DNA from: Callorhinus ursinus
Taxonomy: Eukaryota; Chordata; Mammalia; Carnivora; Otariidae
DNA length: 64,000 nucleotides
Reading direction: 5' to 3'
Assembly (NCBI RefSeq): GCF_003265705.1
Contig: NW_020313230.1
Location: forward strand, 62,472-126,471
Below the pieces are notes generated by a model. The model was not told where the DNA came from and did not search any database. It saw only the letters and a list, made by a program, of their open reading frames with translations. Below, piece by piece: positions 12,384-24,753 of the stretch (within the stretch, counting starts at the first letter, position 1; the number at the start of each line of letters is the position of its first letter). The translations under genes were made by a program, and so were the position numbers.

Positions 12384-13542
12384 CTGCATTTAATATTTAG
12401 GTCTGTGATCCATTTTGAGTTAACTTTTATAACAGTTATGTCAGTCTACATTTATTTTTTGCACATAGATGCCCAGTTCCAGCAATATTTGTGGAAAAAA
12501 ACTATCACTTTCCATTGAATTATTTTTCTTTATTAAGATAGTTGCTATATTTGTGTGGGTCTATTTCTGGACTATCTTCTGCTCCATTGATCTACTTATC
12601 TATTCTTTAACCAACATCCAACACTACACTGTAACTCTTTATTGCTATAACTCTATATTATGTCTTGAAGTTGTAGAATATGAGTCTGCCAACTTTGTTC
12701 TTTTCCTTTGAAATTGTGTGGCCATTCTGGGTCTTTTCCTTCTGAATATCAAGTTTAATCAGTTTGTTGATATCCATAAAATAATTTGGTGAGATTTTTA
12801 TTCAGATTGCTTTAAATCTATATATCAGTTTTGGAAGAACTGACATCTTGATAGGCTGGTTCAACCTTTTAAAAAACAATGCAATCTAACATATAAAGAG
12901 ACAAAAGAAGAGCCAAGTAATCATATAAACTGATGCAGGAAATAAAAACACATTTGACAAAATCAAACACCCATTCCTAATAAGAATTCTCAGTATACAA
13001 GGGATACAGGAAAACTTTCTTAACTTTATAAAGAATATCTATGGAAAATCTATAGCTAACAATCCACTTAATAGCTAGAAACTAGAAACTTTCCTACCAA
13101 GATCAGGAACAAAACTCTGTTTCAACATTGTACTGGCAATCTTAGGTGATGCAATAAGACAAGAAAAGGAAATAAGAGATGTAAGCTTTGGAAAGGAAGA
13201 AATAAAACTGTTTTTGTTTGTAAATGACTTAACATCTACATAAAAAATCCAAACAAATTAACAATAAGAAAAAAAATCCTCCTGGAACAAATAAGTGATT
13301 ATAGCAATGTTACAATATGCAGGTTAACATACAAGTCAAACACTTTCCCTAAACCAGCATTGAACAAGTGGAATTTAAAATTCAAAACACAAAAAAAATA
13401 AAATAAAATTCAAAACACAATTCCATTTACATTAGCACCCCCAAAAGTGAAATACTTAGATATAAATCTAAGAAAATATATTCAAGATCTATATTTGGAA
13501 AAGTTCATTAAACTTTGTTTTAAATATATTAAAAATGTAAAT

Positions 13543-13727
13543 GGGAGTGCCTGGTTTGCACAATTGATTAAGTGTCTGACTCTTGGTTTCAGCTCAAGTC
13601 ATGATCTCAGGGTCATGAGATTGAACCCTGCATAAGACTCTGCTTAACACAGACTAAGTTTCTCTCCCTCTCCCTCTGTCCTTCTCCCACTCTCTTTCTC
13701 TTTAAAATAAATAAATAAATCTTTTAG
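13543..13727 (+). mobile_element. Older CanSINE, plus strand
   Basis: A diverged CanSINE head ('gggagtgcctggtttgcaca'), the 'tcatgatctcagggtcatga' core and the tail 'aaataaataaataaatcttt'. AAATGTAAAT on both sides (13533-13542 and 13728-13737) is the target-site duplication. Confidence 0.9.
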
Positions 13728-14299
13728 AAATGTAAATATAAGATCTAAAACCATAAAACTACTAGAAGAAAACATAGGAAGGAATTTCTTTGATGTAGAT
13801 CTTGACAATTATTTTTTGGCTATAGCTCCAAAAGCACAATCAAGAAAAGCAAATTCAACAAGTGGGACTATTCCAAAGTAAAAAGCTTCTACAGAGCAAA
13901 AGAAACAATTAACAAAGTTAAAAGGCAACCTACAGAATTGGAAAAAAAAATTACAAACCATATATCTGATAAGGGGTTAATACCAAAGTATGAGGAACTC
14001 ATAGAACTACATAACAAAATAAAGAACTCATTTAAAAAATGGGCAAAGGACCTGAATAGACTTTTTTTCCCCAAAGAAGTCATCCAAATGGGCTACAGGT
14101 ATATGAAAAGTTACTCAACATAACTAATCATCAGAGCAATCCCATCAAAACCACAATGAGATATCACCTGACACCTGTTAGTATGTCTATCATCATAAAG
14201 AAAAGTGATAAATGTTGGTAAGAATGTGGAGAAAACTGAAACTTGATGTCCTATCAGTGGAAATGTAAACTGGTACAGCTAGTATGGAAAACAGTATGG

Positions 14300-14952
14300 A
14301 TATTCTTTTTTTATTATTTAATTTTATTATGTTATGTTAGTCGTCATACAATACATCATTAGTTTTTGATGTAGTGAGCCACGATTCATTGTTTTCGTAT
14401 AGCACCCAGTGCTCCCGGTAGGATATGCCCTCCTTAATACCCATCACTGGGCTAACCCATCCCCCCACCCCTCCCCTCTAAAACCCTCAGTTTGTTTCTC
14501 AGAGTCCATAGTCTCTCCTGGTTCGTCTCTCCCTCCGATTCCCCCCCCCCCTCATTTTTCCCTTCCTTCTCCTAATGTCCTCCATACTATTCCTTATGTT
14601 CCACAAATAAGTGAAACCATATGATAATTGACTTTCTCTGCTTGACTTATTTCACTTAGCATAATCTCCTCCAGTCCCATCCATGCTGATGTAAAAGTTG
14701 GGTATTCATCCTTTCTGATGGCTGAGTAATATTCCATTGTATATATGGACCACATCTTCTTTATCCATTCATCTGTTGAAGGGCATCTTGGCTCTTTCCA
14801 CAGGTTGGCTATTGCAGACATTGCTGCTATGAACATTGGGGTGCATATGGCCCTTCTTTTCACTACATCTGTGTCTTTGGGGTAAATACCCAAGAGTGCA
14901 ATTCCTGGGTCATAGGGTAGCTCTATTTTTAATTTTCTGAGGCACCTGGATA
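14300..14952 (-). mobile_element. 5'-truncated L1 insertion, minus strand
   Basis: A poly-T run and 'tattatgttatgttagtcgt' start the reversed L1 3'UTR. The C-rich reversed G-tract (14460-14560) and the end of ORF2 follow, with truncation at about 14950. TGGATATTC (14295) and TGGATAGTC (14947) are likely remnants of the target-site duplication. It splits the ancient plus-strand L1M. Confidence 0.9.
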
Positions 14953-15299
14953 GTCTTTAAAAAATTAAAAAATAGAACAACCTTATGATCCAGCAATCCT
15001 ATGTCTAGGTATTTATCCAAAAGAAATCAAAGCATTATCTCAAAGGGATCTGTAGACTCCTAATAGATTATATATAATATACACATATATACATGACCTG
15101 TATTGCACATATACAATGGAATATTATTCCACCGTGAGGAAGAAGGACATCACTCCATTTGTGACAATATAGATGAACCTTTAGGGCATTATGCCAAATA
15201 AATCAGAGAAAGACAGACAGTATATGATCTCACTTATTTGTGGAATTTTAAAAATCTGATTTCAGAGTCTCAGTTTAAATATTTTACTGAATCAGTATA

Positions 15300-18200
15300 G
15301 GGAGGAACTTGGGAAGATGATGAGTAGGAAGATCCTGAGCTCACCCTGTCCCACATTTATATGTAGATATCATCCATATCCAAGTCAGGGAACCAGAGAG
15401 TAATCTGAAGACTGGAAGTACAAACTCCACAACTAAATATAAAGAAGAAGCTGCATTTAAAAGGTTAGGAAGGTCAGAAAGGCAGAGGGAGACTGCCTGC
15501 TGGAGGAAGGGAGTTGCATGCATGGAAAGGGCAGAGAAACAGGCCCTTACACCAGGAAGCTCACATGGAGAAAACTAATTCCCATGAGATATGGCTTTGA
15601 AAACCAGAGGGCCTGAATTCCATGGGTCTGTATAACCATTGGGACATGGAGCCTGGAGCATTCAGTGTCAGCTGACTCAGCACTGGGCAAGCAGAGAGTG
15701 TGAATGAGAGCTGGGTCACCATCCTTAAAGAGACAGCAGCCTGCACAGGGAGATAACATAACAAAGAGCAATTTACACAATGCTGGGAGCAAATGAGAGA
15801 CAAATCTGTCTTACTGATTTTGGAGCTTGTTGCAGGTCTTCTTCAAAAATGAGGGAGCAGGAAGGCACCATTTTCCTTCCCTGACCCCAGCATAAACACA
15901 GGGCTATAAGTGGTAAATTGTACTGGACAAACACTTGCTACCTATCCTGTTAGCACCGTGTCACATCCACAAGTGTTCCTAGGAACTCAAATACTCCAAG
16001 CTTGACAGCCTTGGCCCTGGGCTGAGGACAAATTTTGTTAAAGATCTGCACACAGCCCAGCTGCCAGGTACACAGCTGTCACCACATGCTACACCAAGAC
16101 TTGTGTGTGCAGCTCCCAGCCACTCCTATGTCTAGGTATTTATCCAAAAGAAATCAAATCATTATCTCAAAGGGATCTGTAGACTCCTACCAAATAGATT
16201 ATATGTAATATACATATATATACATGACCTGTATTGCACATATACAATGGAATTGTCACCTAGTGTGCAGCTCCCAGCCACTGCAGCATCTCAGGTGACC
16301 CAGCATAGGACTGGTGGCCCAACACAAATTTTGCTAACATTGACAACCTGATTCAAAGTTCCCCAGCGGGCACATCCCCCAAGAGCTGGCATGCCTGGGT
16401 CCCATTAACATCACAAAGAGCAAACAAAGCCTGAAACAGGCGAAGAATCAGTACAGATGATTGCACTGAAAGGAAAAGTGACTCAGACACAAGAGCAGGG
16501 TGTAAACAAGACACATAGGAACTCTTCTGAAGTGCTAGTTTCTGATGAACAGGAGACACTACACCGTAGAGCACTTCAGGACTTCTTCTGCATAAAATCT
16601 GACTTTCAAGGGCAGAAGACATAGCTGAATTTCTTAACACAGACAAAAAGACACAGAGAGGCAGATAAAATGAGGAGGGAGACAAATTTATCCCAAATGA
16701 AAGAAGAGGACAAGGCCATGAGAAATCGAAGCAAAACAGATATAAGTAACAAGCCTGGCAGAGAATTTAAACCAGTGATCATCAGGATATTCAAATGGTC
16801 TTGAGAAGAGTGAAGGACATGAGTAAGACCCTTACCACAGAGATGTAGTGGAGATAAAGGGCTTAATAAACAAAAGGAGAAAATTGCTTGATGGAATGAA
16901 TAGTAGGCTGGAAGAAGCAGAGGAATGAATTCATGGTCTAGAAGACAGAGCAATGGATAGTAATCAAGCTGGGAAAAAAAAGAAAGAGAAAAGAATTATG
17001 TAAAACAAAAATAGGGAACTCAGTGATTCCACCAAGTGTGATAACATCCTTATTATAGGAGTCCCAGAAGAGAGAGAAAAGGAGGCAGAACATTTATTTA
17101 AATAAATAATTTGTGAAAACTTCCATAGTCTGGGGAAGAAACTGATATCTAGATCCAGGAGGCACAGAGAACTCTCATCAAAATCAACAAAAGCAGATCC
17201 ACATCAAGATATATCAAAATGGCAAAATATAGACATAAAGAATAAAATTTAAAGCAGCAAGACAAAAGAAAATAGGAACTTACAAGAAAAAACCCATAAG
17301 GCTAGCTGGAGATTTCTCAACACAAACTTTGAAAGCCAGAAGGGAGTGGCATGATGCATTCAAAATGCTGAATGGGAAAAATCTGCTGCCAAGAATATTC
17401 TATCCAACAAGCATATAATTCAAAACAGAAGGAGAGATAAAGAGTTTCCCAGACAAACACAAATAAAGGAGTTCATGACCACTAAACCAGTCCAGCAAGA
17501 AATATTAAAGGGGACTCTTTGAGTGGAAAGGAGAAGCCAAAAGTGGCAGAATAAAGTTAAGAAACACAAAAGCAGTAAAAATAAATACTTCTGTAAAAAA
17601 TCAGTCAAGGAACTCATAAAATAAAAGGATATAAAAATAAATTTAAATTAAAATTTAAAAAATTATAAACTATAACAATACATGAAATGTGAGGAGAGGA
17701 AGAGCAAAGACTTAAATGACCATCAACTTAATATAGACTAATATAAGTAGAAAAGTTTATATACAAATCTAATGGTTACCATATATCAAAAACTACTAAT
17801 AAATACACAAAGAATAAAGAGAAAAACATCAAAATATATCACTGAAGAAAATCAGCAAGTATGAAAGAAAGACAAGAATCAGAGAAAATCTTCAGAAACA
17901 ACCACAAAATAAGAAAATGACAATAAATGCACATCTATCAATAATTACTTTGAATGTAAATTGACTAAATGCTCCAATCAAAAGAAATAAGGTGACACAA
18001 TAGATAAAAAAAGAAAAAAAAAAGGCCCATCTGTATGTTGCCTATAAGAGACTCATCTTAGACCTAAAGACATCTGCAGATTGAAAATGAGGAGATGGAG
18101 AAGTATTTATCATAAAAATGTATGTAAAAAGAAAGCCAGAGTAGCAATACTTCTTTTGAACAAAATACACTTTAAAATAAAGATCATAACAAGAGAAAAG

Positions 18201-21200
18201 AACGACACTATAAAATAATAAAGGGGACAATCAAACTAGAAGATATAAACAATTGTAAATATTCACACACCCAACATAGGAGAACCCAAATATGTAAAAC
18301 AGTTAATAACAAACATAAAGGAACTAATTAATAATAATAGAATAATATTAGGGGATTTCAACAATCCATTTACATTGATAGACAGATCATCTAAACAGAA
18401 AATCAAGGAAACAATGGCTTTGAATAACCCCCTAGACAAAAAGTACTTAACAGATATAATCAGAACGTTCCATCCTAAAGCAGCAGAATACACATTATTT
18501 TCAAGTGCACACAGAACATTCTCCAGAATAGATCACATATTAGCCTGAAAAACCAGCCTCAACAAATTCAAGATCAAAGTCATCTCATGAATCTTTTCTG
18601 ATAATACATTGAAACCAGAAGATAACCACAAGAAAAAAATCCCAAAAGGCAACAAAAAATGGAGGTTAAGTAGCACACTACTAAACAATGAATGAGTCAA
18701 CCAGGATATAAAAGAAAAAATTAAAAAGTACATGGAAAGAAATGGAAATGAAGACACTATGGTCCCAAAACTTTGGGATGCAGCAAAAATAGTTCTAAGA
18801 GGGAAGTATATAGCAAGACAGGTCTATCTCAAGACACAAGAAAAACCACATGTAACAATCTAACATTGTACCTAAAGCAGCTAGAAAAATAACAACAAAC
18901 AAAACCCAAAACCAGCAAAAGGAAGGAAATAATAAAGATTAGAGCACAAATAAATGATACAGAAATTTTTTAAAAATCAATGAAACCAGGAGGTGGTTCT
19001 TTGAAAAAATTAATAAAATTGATAAACCTGTAGCAAGATATATTAAGAAAAAATAATAAAGGATTTGATTACATAAAATCACAATTTGCCAACAAATTGG
19101 ACAACCTAAAAGAAATAGGTAAACTCCTAGAAGCATATAAACTGCCAAAACTGAAAAAGGAAGAAATAGAAAACTTGAACAGATCAATAACTAGCAAAGA
19201 AAATGAATGACTAATCAAAAATCTCCCAACAAACAAAAATCCAGGACCGGATATATTCACAGGTGAATTCTACCCCAACATTTAAAGAAAAGTTAATACC
19301 TATTGTTCTCAAACTGTTCCAAAGAATAGAAAAGGAAGGAAAACCTCCAAATTCAGTCTGAGACCAGCATTACCCTGATACCAAAACCAGATAAAGACTC
19401 CACAAAACAAACAAACAAAAACTACAGGCCAATAACCCTGATGAACAGAGATACAAAAATTTTCAACAAAATACTGGCAAACCAAACCCAACAAACATTA
19501 AAAACATCATTCACCATGATCAAGTGGTATTTATTCCTGGGTTGCAAGGGTGGTTCAATATTTGCAAATCAATCAATGTAATACATCACATCAATGAGAG
19601 AAAGGATAAGAACCATCTGATCATTTCTATAGATGCAGATAAAGCATTTGATGAATTATACCATCCATTTATGATTTTAAAAAATCCCTCAACAAAGTAG
19701 ATTTAGAGGGAACATATATCAACATAATAAAGGCCATATGGGAAAAACTCACAGCTAATATCCTCGATGGGGAAGTATTGAGAGCTTTTCCCTTAAGATC
19801 AGGAAAAAACAAAGATGTCCACTCTCACACTTTTATTCAACATAGTATTGGAAGTCCTAGCTGCAGGAATCAGATAAATAAATAAATAAATAAATAAATA
19901 GTCATCTAAAACAATAAGGAAGAAGTAAAACTTCCACTATTTGCAGATGACATATAACACTTTATAGAAAAATTGAAATTCTCCACCAAAAAACTGCTAG
20001 AACTGATAAACAAATTCAGTAAAGTTGCAGGATACAAAATTAATGTACAGAAATCTGTTGCATTTCTATACACTAATAATGAGGCAGCAGGAAGAAAAAA
20101 TAAGAAAACAATGCTATTTGCAATTGCACCCAACATAGTAAGATACCCAAGAATAAACCTAACCAAAGAGGTGAAAGACCTGTACTCTGAAAAGTAAAAA
20201 AACATTGATGAAAGATATTAAAGATGACATGATGGAAAGACTCCATGGTCATAGATTGGAAGAACAAATATTTTAATATTTTTTAAAAGTCTAATTAGCC
20301 AAAGCAATCTACACATTTAATGCAATCTCTATCAAAATACCACCAGCATTTTTCACAGAACTAGAATAAACAATTCTCAAATTTGTATGGAACCACAAAA
20401 GACCCCAAATAGCCAAAACAACCTTAAAAAAGAAAAGAAAAGCTGGAGACATCACAATTCCTGACTTAAAAGTATATTACAAAGCTGTAGTGATCAAGAC
20501 AGTATGATACTGGCACAAAAATAGACACATAGATCAATAGAACAGAATAAAAAAAAACAGAAATACAGAAATAAACACACACAACCATATGGTCAATTAA
20601 TCTTCAGCAAAGCAGGAAAGAACATCCAGTAGGAAGCAGTCTTTTCAACAAATAGTGTTGGGAAAACTGGAGAGCAACATGCAAAAAAACAAAACTGGAC
20701 CACTTTCTTATACCATACACAAAAATAAATTCAAATTAGATTAAAGACCTAAATTTGAGACAGGAAACCATTAAAATCCTAGAAAAGACCACAGGCAGCA
20801 ACCTCTTTGACATCAGCTGTAACAACTTCTTACTAGGTAAGTCTCCTGAGGCAAGGGAAAAAAAGTCAAAATGAACAATTGGCACTTCATCTAGATAAAA
20901 AGCTTCTGCACATCAAAGGAAACAGTCAACAAAACTAAACGGCAACCTATGGAATGGGAGAAGATATTTGCAAATGACATATCTGAGAAAGGGTCAGTAT
21001 CCAAAATATACAAAGAACTTATACAACTCAACACCCAAAAAACAAATAATCCAATTTAAAAATGAGGAGAAATAGGAATAAACATTTCTCCAGAGACATA
21101 TAAACACATGAAAAGATGTTCACCATCACTTTCCATTTGGGAGATGCAAATCAAAACCAAAACCACAATGAGATATCACTTTACACCTGTCAGAATCACT

Positions 21201-21312
21201 AGAATCAAAAAGAGAAGAAATAACAAGTACTGATGAAGATGTGGAGAAAAAGGAATTTTCATGCCCTGTTGTTGGGAATGCCAAATTGGTACAGCCACTG
21301 TGGAAAACGGTT
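15300..21312 (+). mobile_element. Old L1, plus strand, 5'UTR through ORF2, lacking 3'UTR
   Basis: The 5' end carries an L1 start-like block ('ggaagatgatgagtaggaag' near 15312). The 5'UTR runs to about 16650 and decayed ORF1 to about 17520 ('cagaagggagtggcatgatg', 'agagtttcccagacaaacac' in the C-terminal domain). ORF2 starts near 17920 with the endonuclease block ('TLNVN-LNAPIK'-like). The reverse transcriptase region is near 19600-19960 (FADD-type core around 19940). The copy ends abruptly at about 21312 within the ORF2 C-terminal region. Stops and frameshifts are numerous. Confidence 0.8.
16125..16262 (+). repeat. 138-bp templated insertion copied from 14998-15122, with a 20-bp flanking duplication
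   Basis: Positions 16125-16253 repeat 14998-15122 in direct orientation with few differences (an extra CAAA-type insertion and a handful of substitutions). The insert is bracketed by an identical 20-bp sequence beginning GTGTGCAGCTCC at 16105-16124 and 16263-16282. It therefore interrupts the L1 5'UTR as a discrete insertion event. The donor is the terminal region of the ancient L1M about 1.1 kb upstream. Confidence 0.85.
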
Positions 21313-23507
21313 TCTCCACTTGGCCGAATATCAGTTATCTACCCTTCTTTAATCTCTGCTCTCTGCTAGGGAAAGCTGATCCCTATGGACTATAACTCAG
21401 GTTTATTTGCTTGCTGAATTCTAGTTGAAGTTCCTGAGTCTAGGCAATTCAAGGCACCAGGAAGACATGAACAAATTTAGAAGGAAAGCCATCAGGATAA
21501 TTTCTCCCTACTCTGTCTCTGTTTAAATACATCTCTGAGAGTAGCAACATCCCTATAGCATGCCCAGAGCAGCTGCATCCACAGTTCTCAATCACCCTCT
21601 ACATGGATGACGCTTGCTCCTTCCCTTTGTCTTTCAATGGGGAACATGCTTCCCCTTGAGGCTAATTTCTTGATGCCCCACCATCCCTTCTGTATTCCCA
21701 GATTCCCACTCAAAATGGTAGATATATCTTCATTAGACATTAGAGTCATTTTATCTAAACCATCCAAGATGATTTCTCTTATATGTAAAGTCCCTCTTCC
21801 CCCCATACTTAAATGATTTCTAATTGTATCATTGAGCCACCAACCTACCAGACTACTTTTTGCCTAAGAAACTTAGCCCATCTAACATTTAAACTGTAAT
21901 TGCACAGAGTTCCTCTTCCTTGCACCAAAACTCACTCCACTGTCCTATATAGGTTTTATATTAAATGCAACTTCCTCTGGGGATAAGTCCCTCTCAATAC
22001 TGTCAGTTTTGCATTGTCTGTAAACCCCCATTGTAATCTCTCTCTCTCATTTTAATTGTCTTCAGAAGTAGAGTGTTCTATGATATTCTTCACTGATCAT
22101 AAGAATTATATTTCTAGAAAAGTATTAGTTTAAAAAATTATGAGCACTTATTAACACTGAAAATACATAAATGAAATATTTATTAAATCCAAGTAAACCT
22201 TTTTAAATTATTATCAAATAGAGTTTATACAAGTTTTGCAAAGATGAGTCAATCACAGTAAATATAAGATACAATTCATTAGAATAATAGCCTAAAAGAA
22301 AAATTTCACAAAATTTTTTAAGTAAATACAGGGGGGAAAAAAGCATCTGGTAGAGTTCAATGGCAACTTGTGATTTTTTTTAAATCTCAGAAAACCAGAA
22401 ATGAAATGGAAATTCTTGTATCTATTAAGAAATATATGCCAAAACCAACTTTTAATAATATACTTAGTGGAAAAAACTTGAACACATTACTTTTAAGACT
22501 TAAAAACAAAAAAAAGATTGCTTGCCATTCTGCTCTCTACTAATGGCCCAGGTCAATATAAGATAAGGAAAAACATGGTTAATGCACAATTCAAAATTAT
22601 GAAATAACTAACTGAGTTTTAGCCTTAACTTGTTATTGCTGGTATATAAGGAGTGTGTTTAAGGTAGCATTGTTATATAAATGTTTATTTATGTTTAATA
22701 TAGCATTGTTACCTGACCAATTTATTGAAGCTAATCATTATTTATTTGATTCATTCCATTATTCAACAAGTATTTATATAGCCTATTGTAAGCAAATGAC
22801 ACTCTCTTTTAAGTTAGACTAGAAATGATGGTAAACTAATTTGAAGAACACTAAGGAGACATATCCATGGATATGATGGTTGATTGGATAAGGAAAGTGA
22901 GAGAAGAGAGGATTCACAGATGTCTCATGTGTTTCTGGTTGAGGCAGCCAAGGGGAGGGGGAAAAGTTTTAGTCTTTTTTCTTGCTTTATTGTGTATTTT
23001 ACAGGGACATAATGGTTTCTATACTGAAAAAGAATACTCATTGGGAAAGTGACAAAAGAACTTCAGTAACATGTGAAGTCTTCGGAGCTATGAACAGTCC
23101 TGAAAGTACTACTCCTATGGAGTAGGGATGTAATTCATAATGGCTACTGCTTACTCTTAGTGCATGTGGCAGCCTATTGCCTGTCAGTGACATTAGAGCT
23201 ATTTTCCTTTCTACAAAGACAGAGAGGAATGCCTATAGGATTTAACTAGAAAGTAACCTCCCAGTTTTTTGGTCAGGTTCGCTTTTAGCAAAATATATTC
23301 ATGGGATGTAAAATACAAATTCAGCCCGCCTTACTATGTCCGTATACATCAACTTGATCAACAAAGTTGATTTGTTGAAACAGACTTTTGCAAAATTTTT
23401 AATTAAATTTTAAAAATAAATACCAGGATTGTGAGAAGAGTTGGCATCATGGCGCCAAAGAAATAGTTTAAATAATTATGCATTCATTCAAAGAAGTTGT
23501 ACACCAT
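21313..23507. other. Low-repeat intergenic sequence, no gene recognised
   Basis: AT-rich sequence with no L1 or SINE landmark and no coding region that I recognise. Short open frames at 21588-21816 on both strands have no family signature. This is the far 3' flank of the olfactory receptor gene. Confidence 0.6.
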
Positions 23508-24005
23508 ATACAGACAATCCAGACTTACAATGATTTGACTTAAAAATTCTTGAATTTACAATGGTGCAAGAGTGATTCATAGAAATCATACTTCAAATTT
23601 TAAATTTTGATATTTGTCAGGATAACATGTAGTCTCATGATGCTGGGCAGCAACAGCAAGCCAAGGCATAGCCCCCAGTCAGCCACATGATCACGAGGGT
23701 AAAGAACTGATACATTCACAACCATTCTGTACCCATACAAGCATTTTACTTTCAGTGTAGTATTAAATAAACTACATGAGATATGTAACACTTTATTATA
23801 AAATGGGCTTTGTGTTAGATGATTTTGCCCAATTGTAGGCTATTGTAAGTGTTCTGAGGGTGCTTGAGGTATGTTAGGCTAAGCTATGATGTCCAATAGT
23901 GTCCAATAGGTCAAATGTATAAAGTGCATTTTTTACATAAAATATTTTCAGTTTATGATGGATTTATTGGGGTGTAATCCCATTGTAAATTAAGGAAGAC
24001 TTGTG
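23508..24005. repeat. Old non-autonomous DNA-transposon-like repeat (~500 bp)
   Basis: The element has an interspersed-repeat look that I recognise from mammalian genomes, including the internal block 'gatgattttgcccaattgta'. Its ends resemble inverted copies of each other: 'cttacaatgatttgactta' on the left, and 'cccattgtaaattaaggaag' on the right, which reverse-complements to a similar sequence. That suggests degraded terminal inverted repeats. The exact family (Tigger/MER type?) is not certain. Confidence 0.55.
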
Positions 24006-24753
24006 GTCTATTCCATATGTTGAAAATGTTTAGGTAAAGGGAAGATTATATTTTCAAGGGACATTTTTTTTTTCTGGCTCTGCAGGCCAAAGACCAAATC
24101 AATAACATTGAATTAGTAGAAAGGCAAATTTCCAGTTCAATCTAACTGAAAAAAAAAAGCATAATAAGCATGTATTTCAAACCGTGGGATAAAACATTTT
24201 ATTCAAACAATATGCAAACAACCTTGAATGACTACTACTCAAAGTTATTTGACAGGAATTTGTATAGTAGATAAAGCCAGATGTCCTCTAAGGTCCCTAC
24301 CGACTTGGAGATTGTATACTTCTAAATAAACTATCTAAAATTAAAGTAATCCCCCAAAATTATATGTAGAATTGCTCATGTTTTATATTTTCAGGTGATA
24401 AAACACTACTTTGTCTAACTCCATCTTCAAAATAGACTCTCAGCTCTGTAAGATGGGTATTTTTATACCCACTGAAAATAATAATGACAATAAAAGAAAT
24501 TACGAGTTGACCATTGTTATGTAGCTAGTTATTGGTAGACTGAAGATAGACGTAGGTGAACTTCTCACTTACCTAATCCTTGTAAATAAGCTGTAAAAAT
24601 ATAATACTATGATTAAATGAATTCTGACACAGGAGTTTGGCTACTCAGAAATAAAATAAACTTGACCAATTTCTTCAGAATTAAAAGCATCTCATGAATT
24701 GTTTGCATTAAGCAGTCCTCCAGTTTCCATCATCTCTTCAAACTCCTTTTTCT
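24006..24753 (-). other. 3' flank / presumptive 3'UTR of the olfactory receptor
   Basis: AT-rich, without recognisable repeats. On the minus strand an AATAAA hexamer occurs at 24198-24203 (TTTATT on the plus strand), about 550 bp past the stop codon, and is a candidate polyadenylation signal. The extent of the UTR is inference. Confidence 0.35.

Larger units (their letters stand above)
10131..12870 (-). repeat. Ancient L1M 3' region, minus strand, with nested insertions
   Basis: Host segments at 10131-10930, 11691-11737, 11943-12199 and 12400-12870 read as the reversed 3' half of an old L1M. The 3'UTR block 'tgtggattttgacaaatata' near 10207 and the reversed ORF2 C-terminal blocks further right support this. 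Two CanSINEs on opposite strands, a third CanSINE and a younger truncated L1 are embedded in it. Confidence 0.7.
12875..15298 (+). repeat. Ancient L1M, plus strand, with nested insertions
   Basis: Host segments at 12875-13542, 13738-14300 and 14955-15298 read as plus-strand decayed ORF2 and 3'UTR. Examples are 'tggcaatcttaggtgatgca' in the reverse transcriptase region, 'tgggcaaaggacctgaatag' in the C-terminal region, and 'ccagcaatcctatgtctagg' in the terminal region. It lies head-to-head with the minus-strand L1M ending at 12870, which suggests a 5'-inverted insertion or two independent ones. Confidence 0.75.

Noticed and set aside
21588..21816. Opposed 72- and 69-codon open frames
   Set aside because: No family similarity, no splice or promoter context, and a length expected by chance in intergenic DNA.
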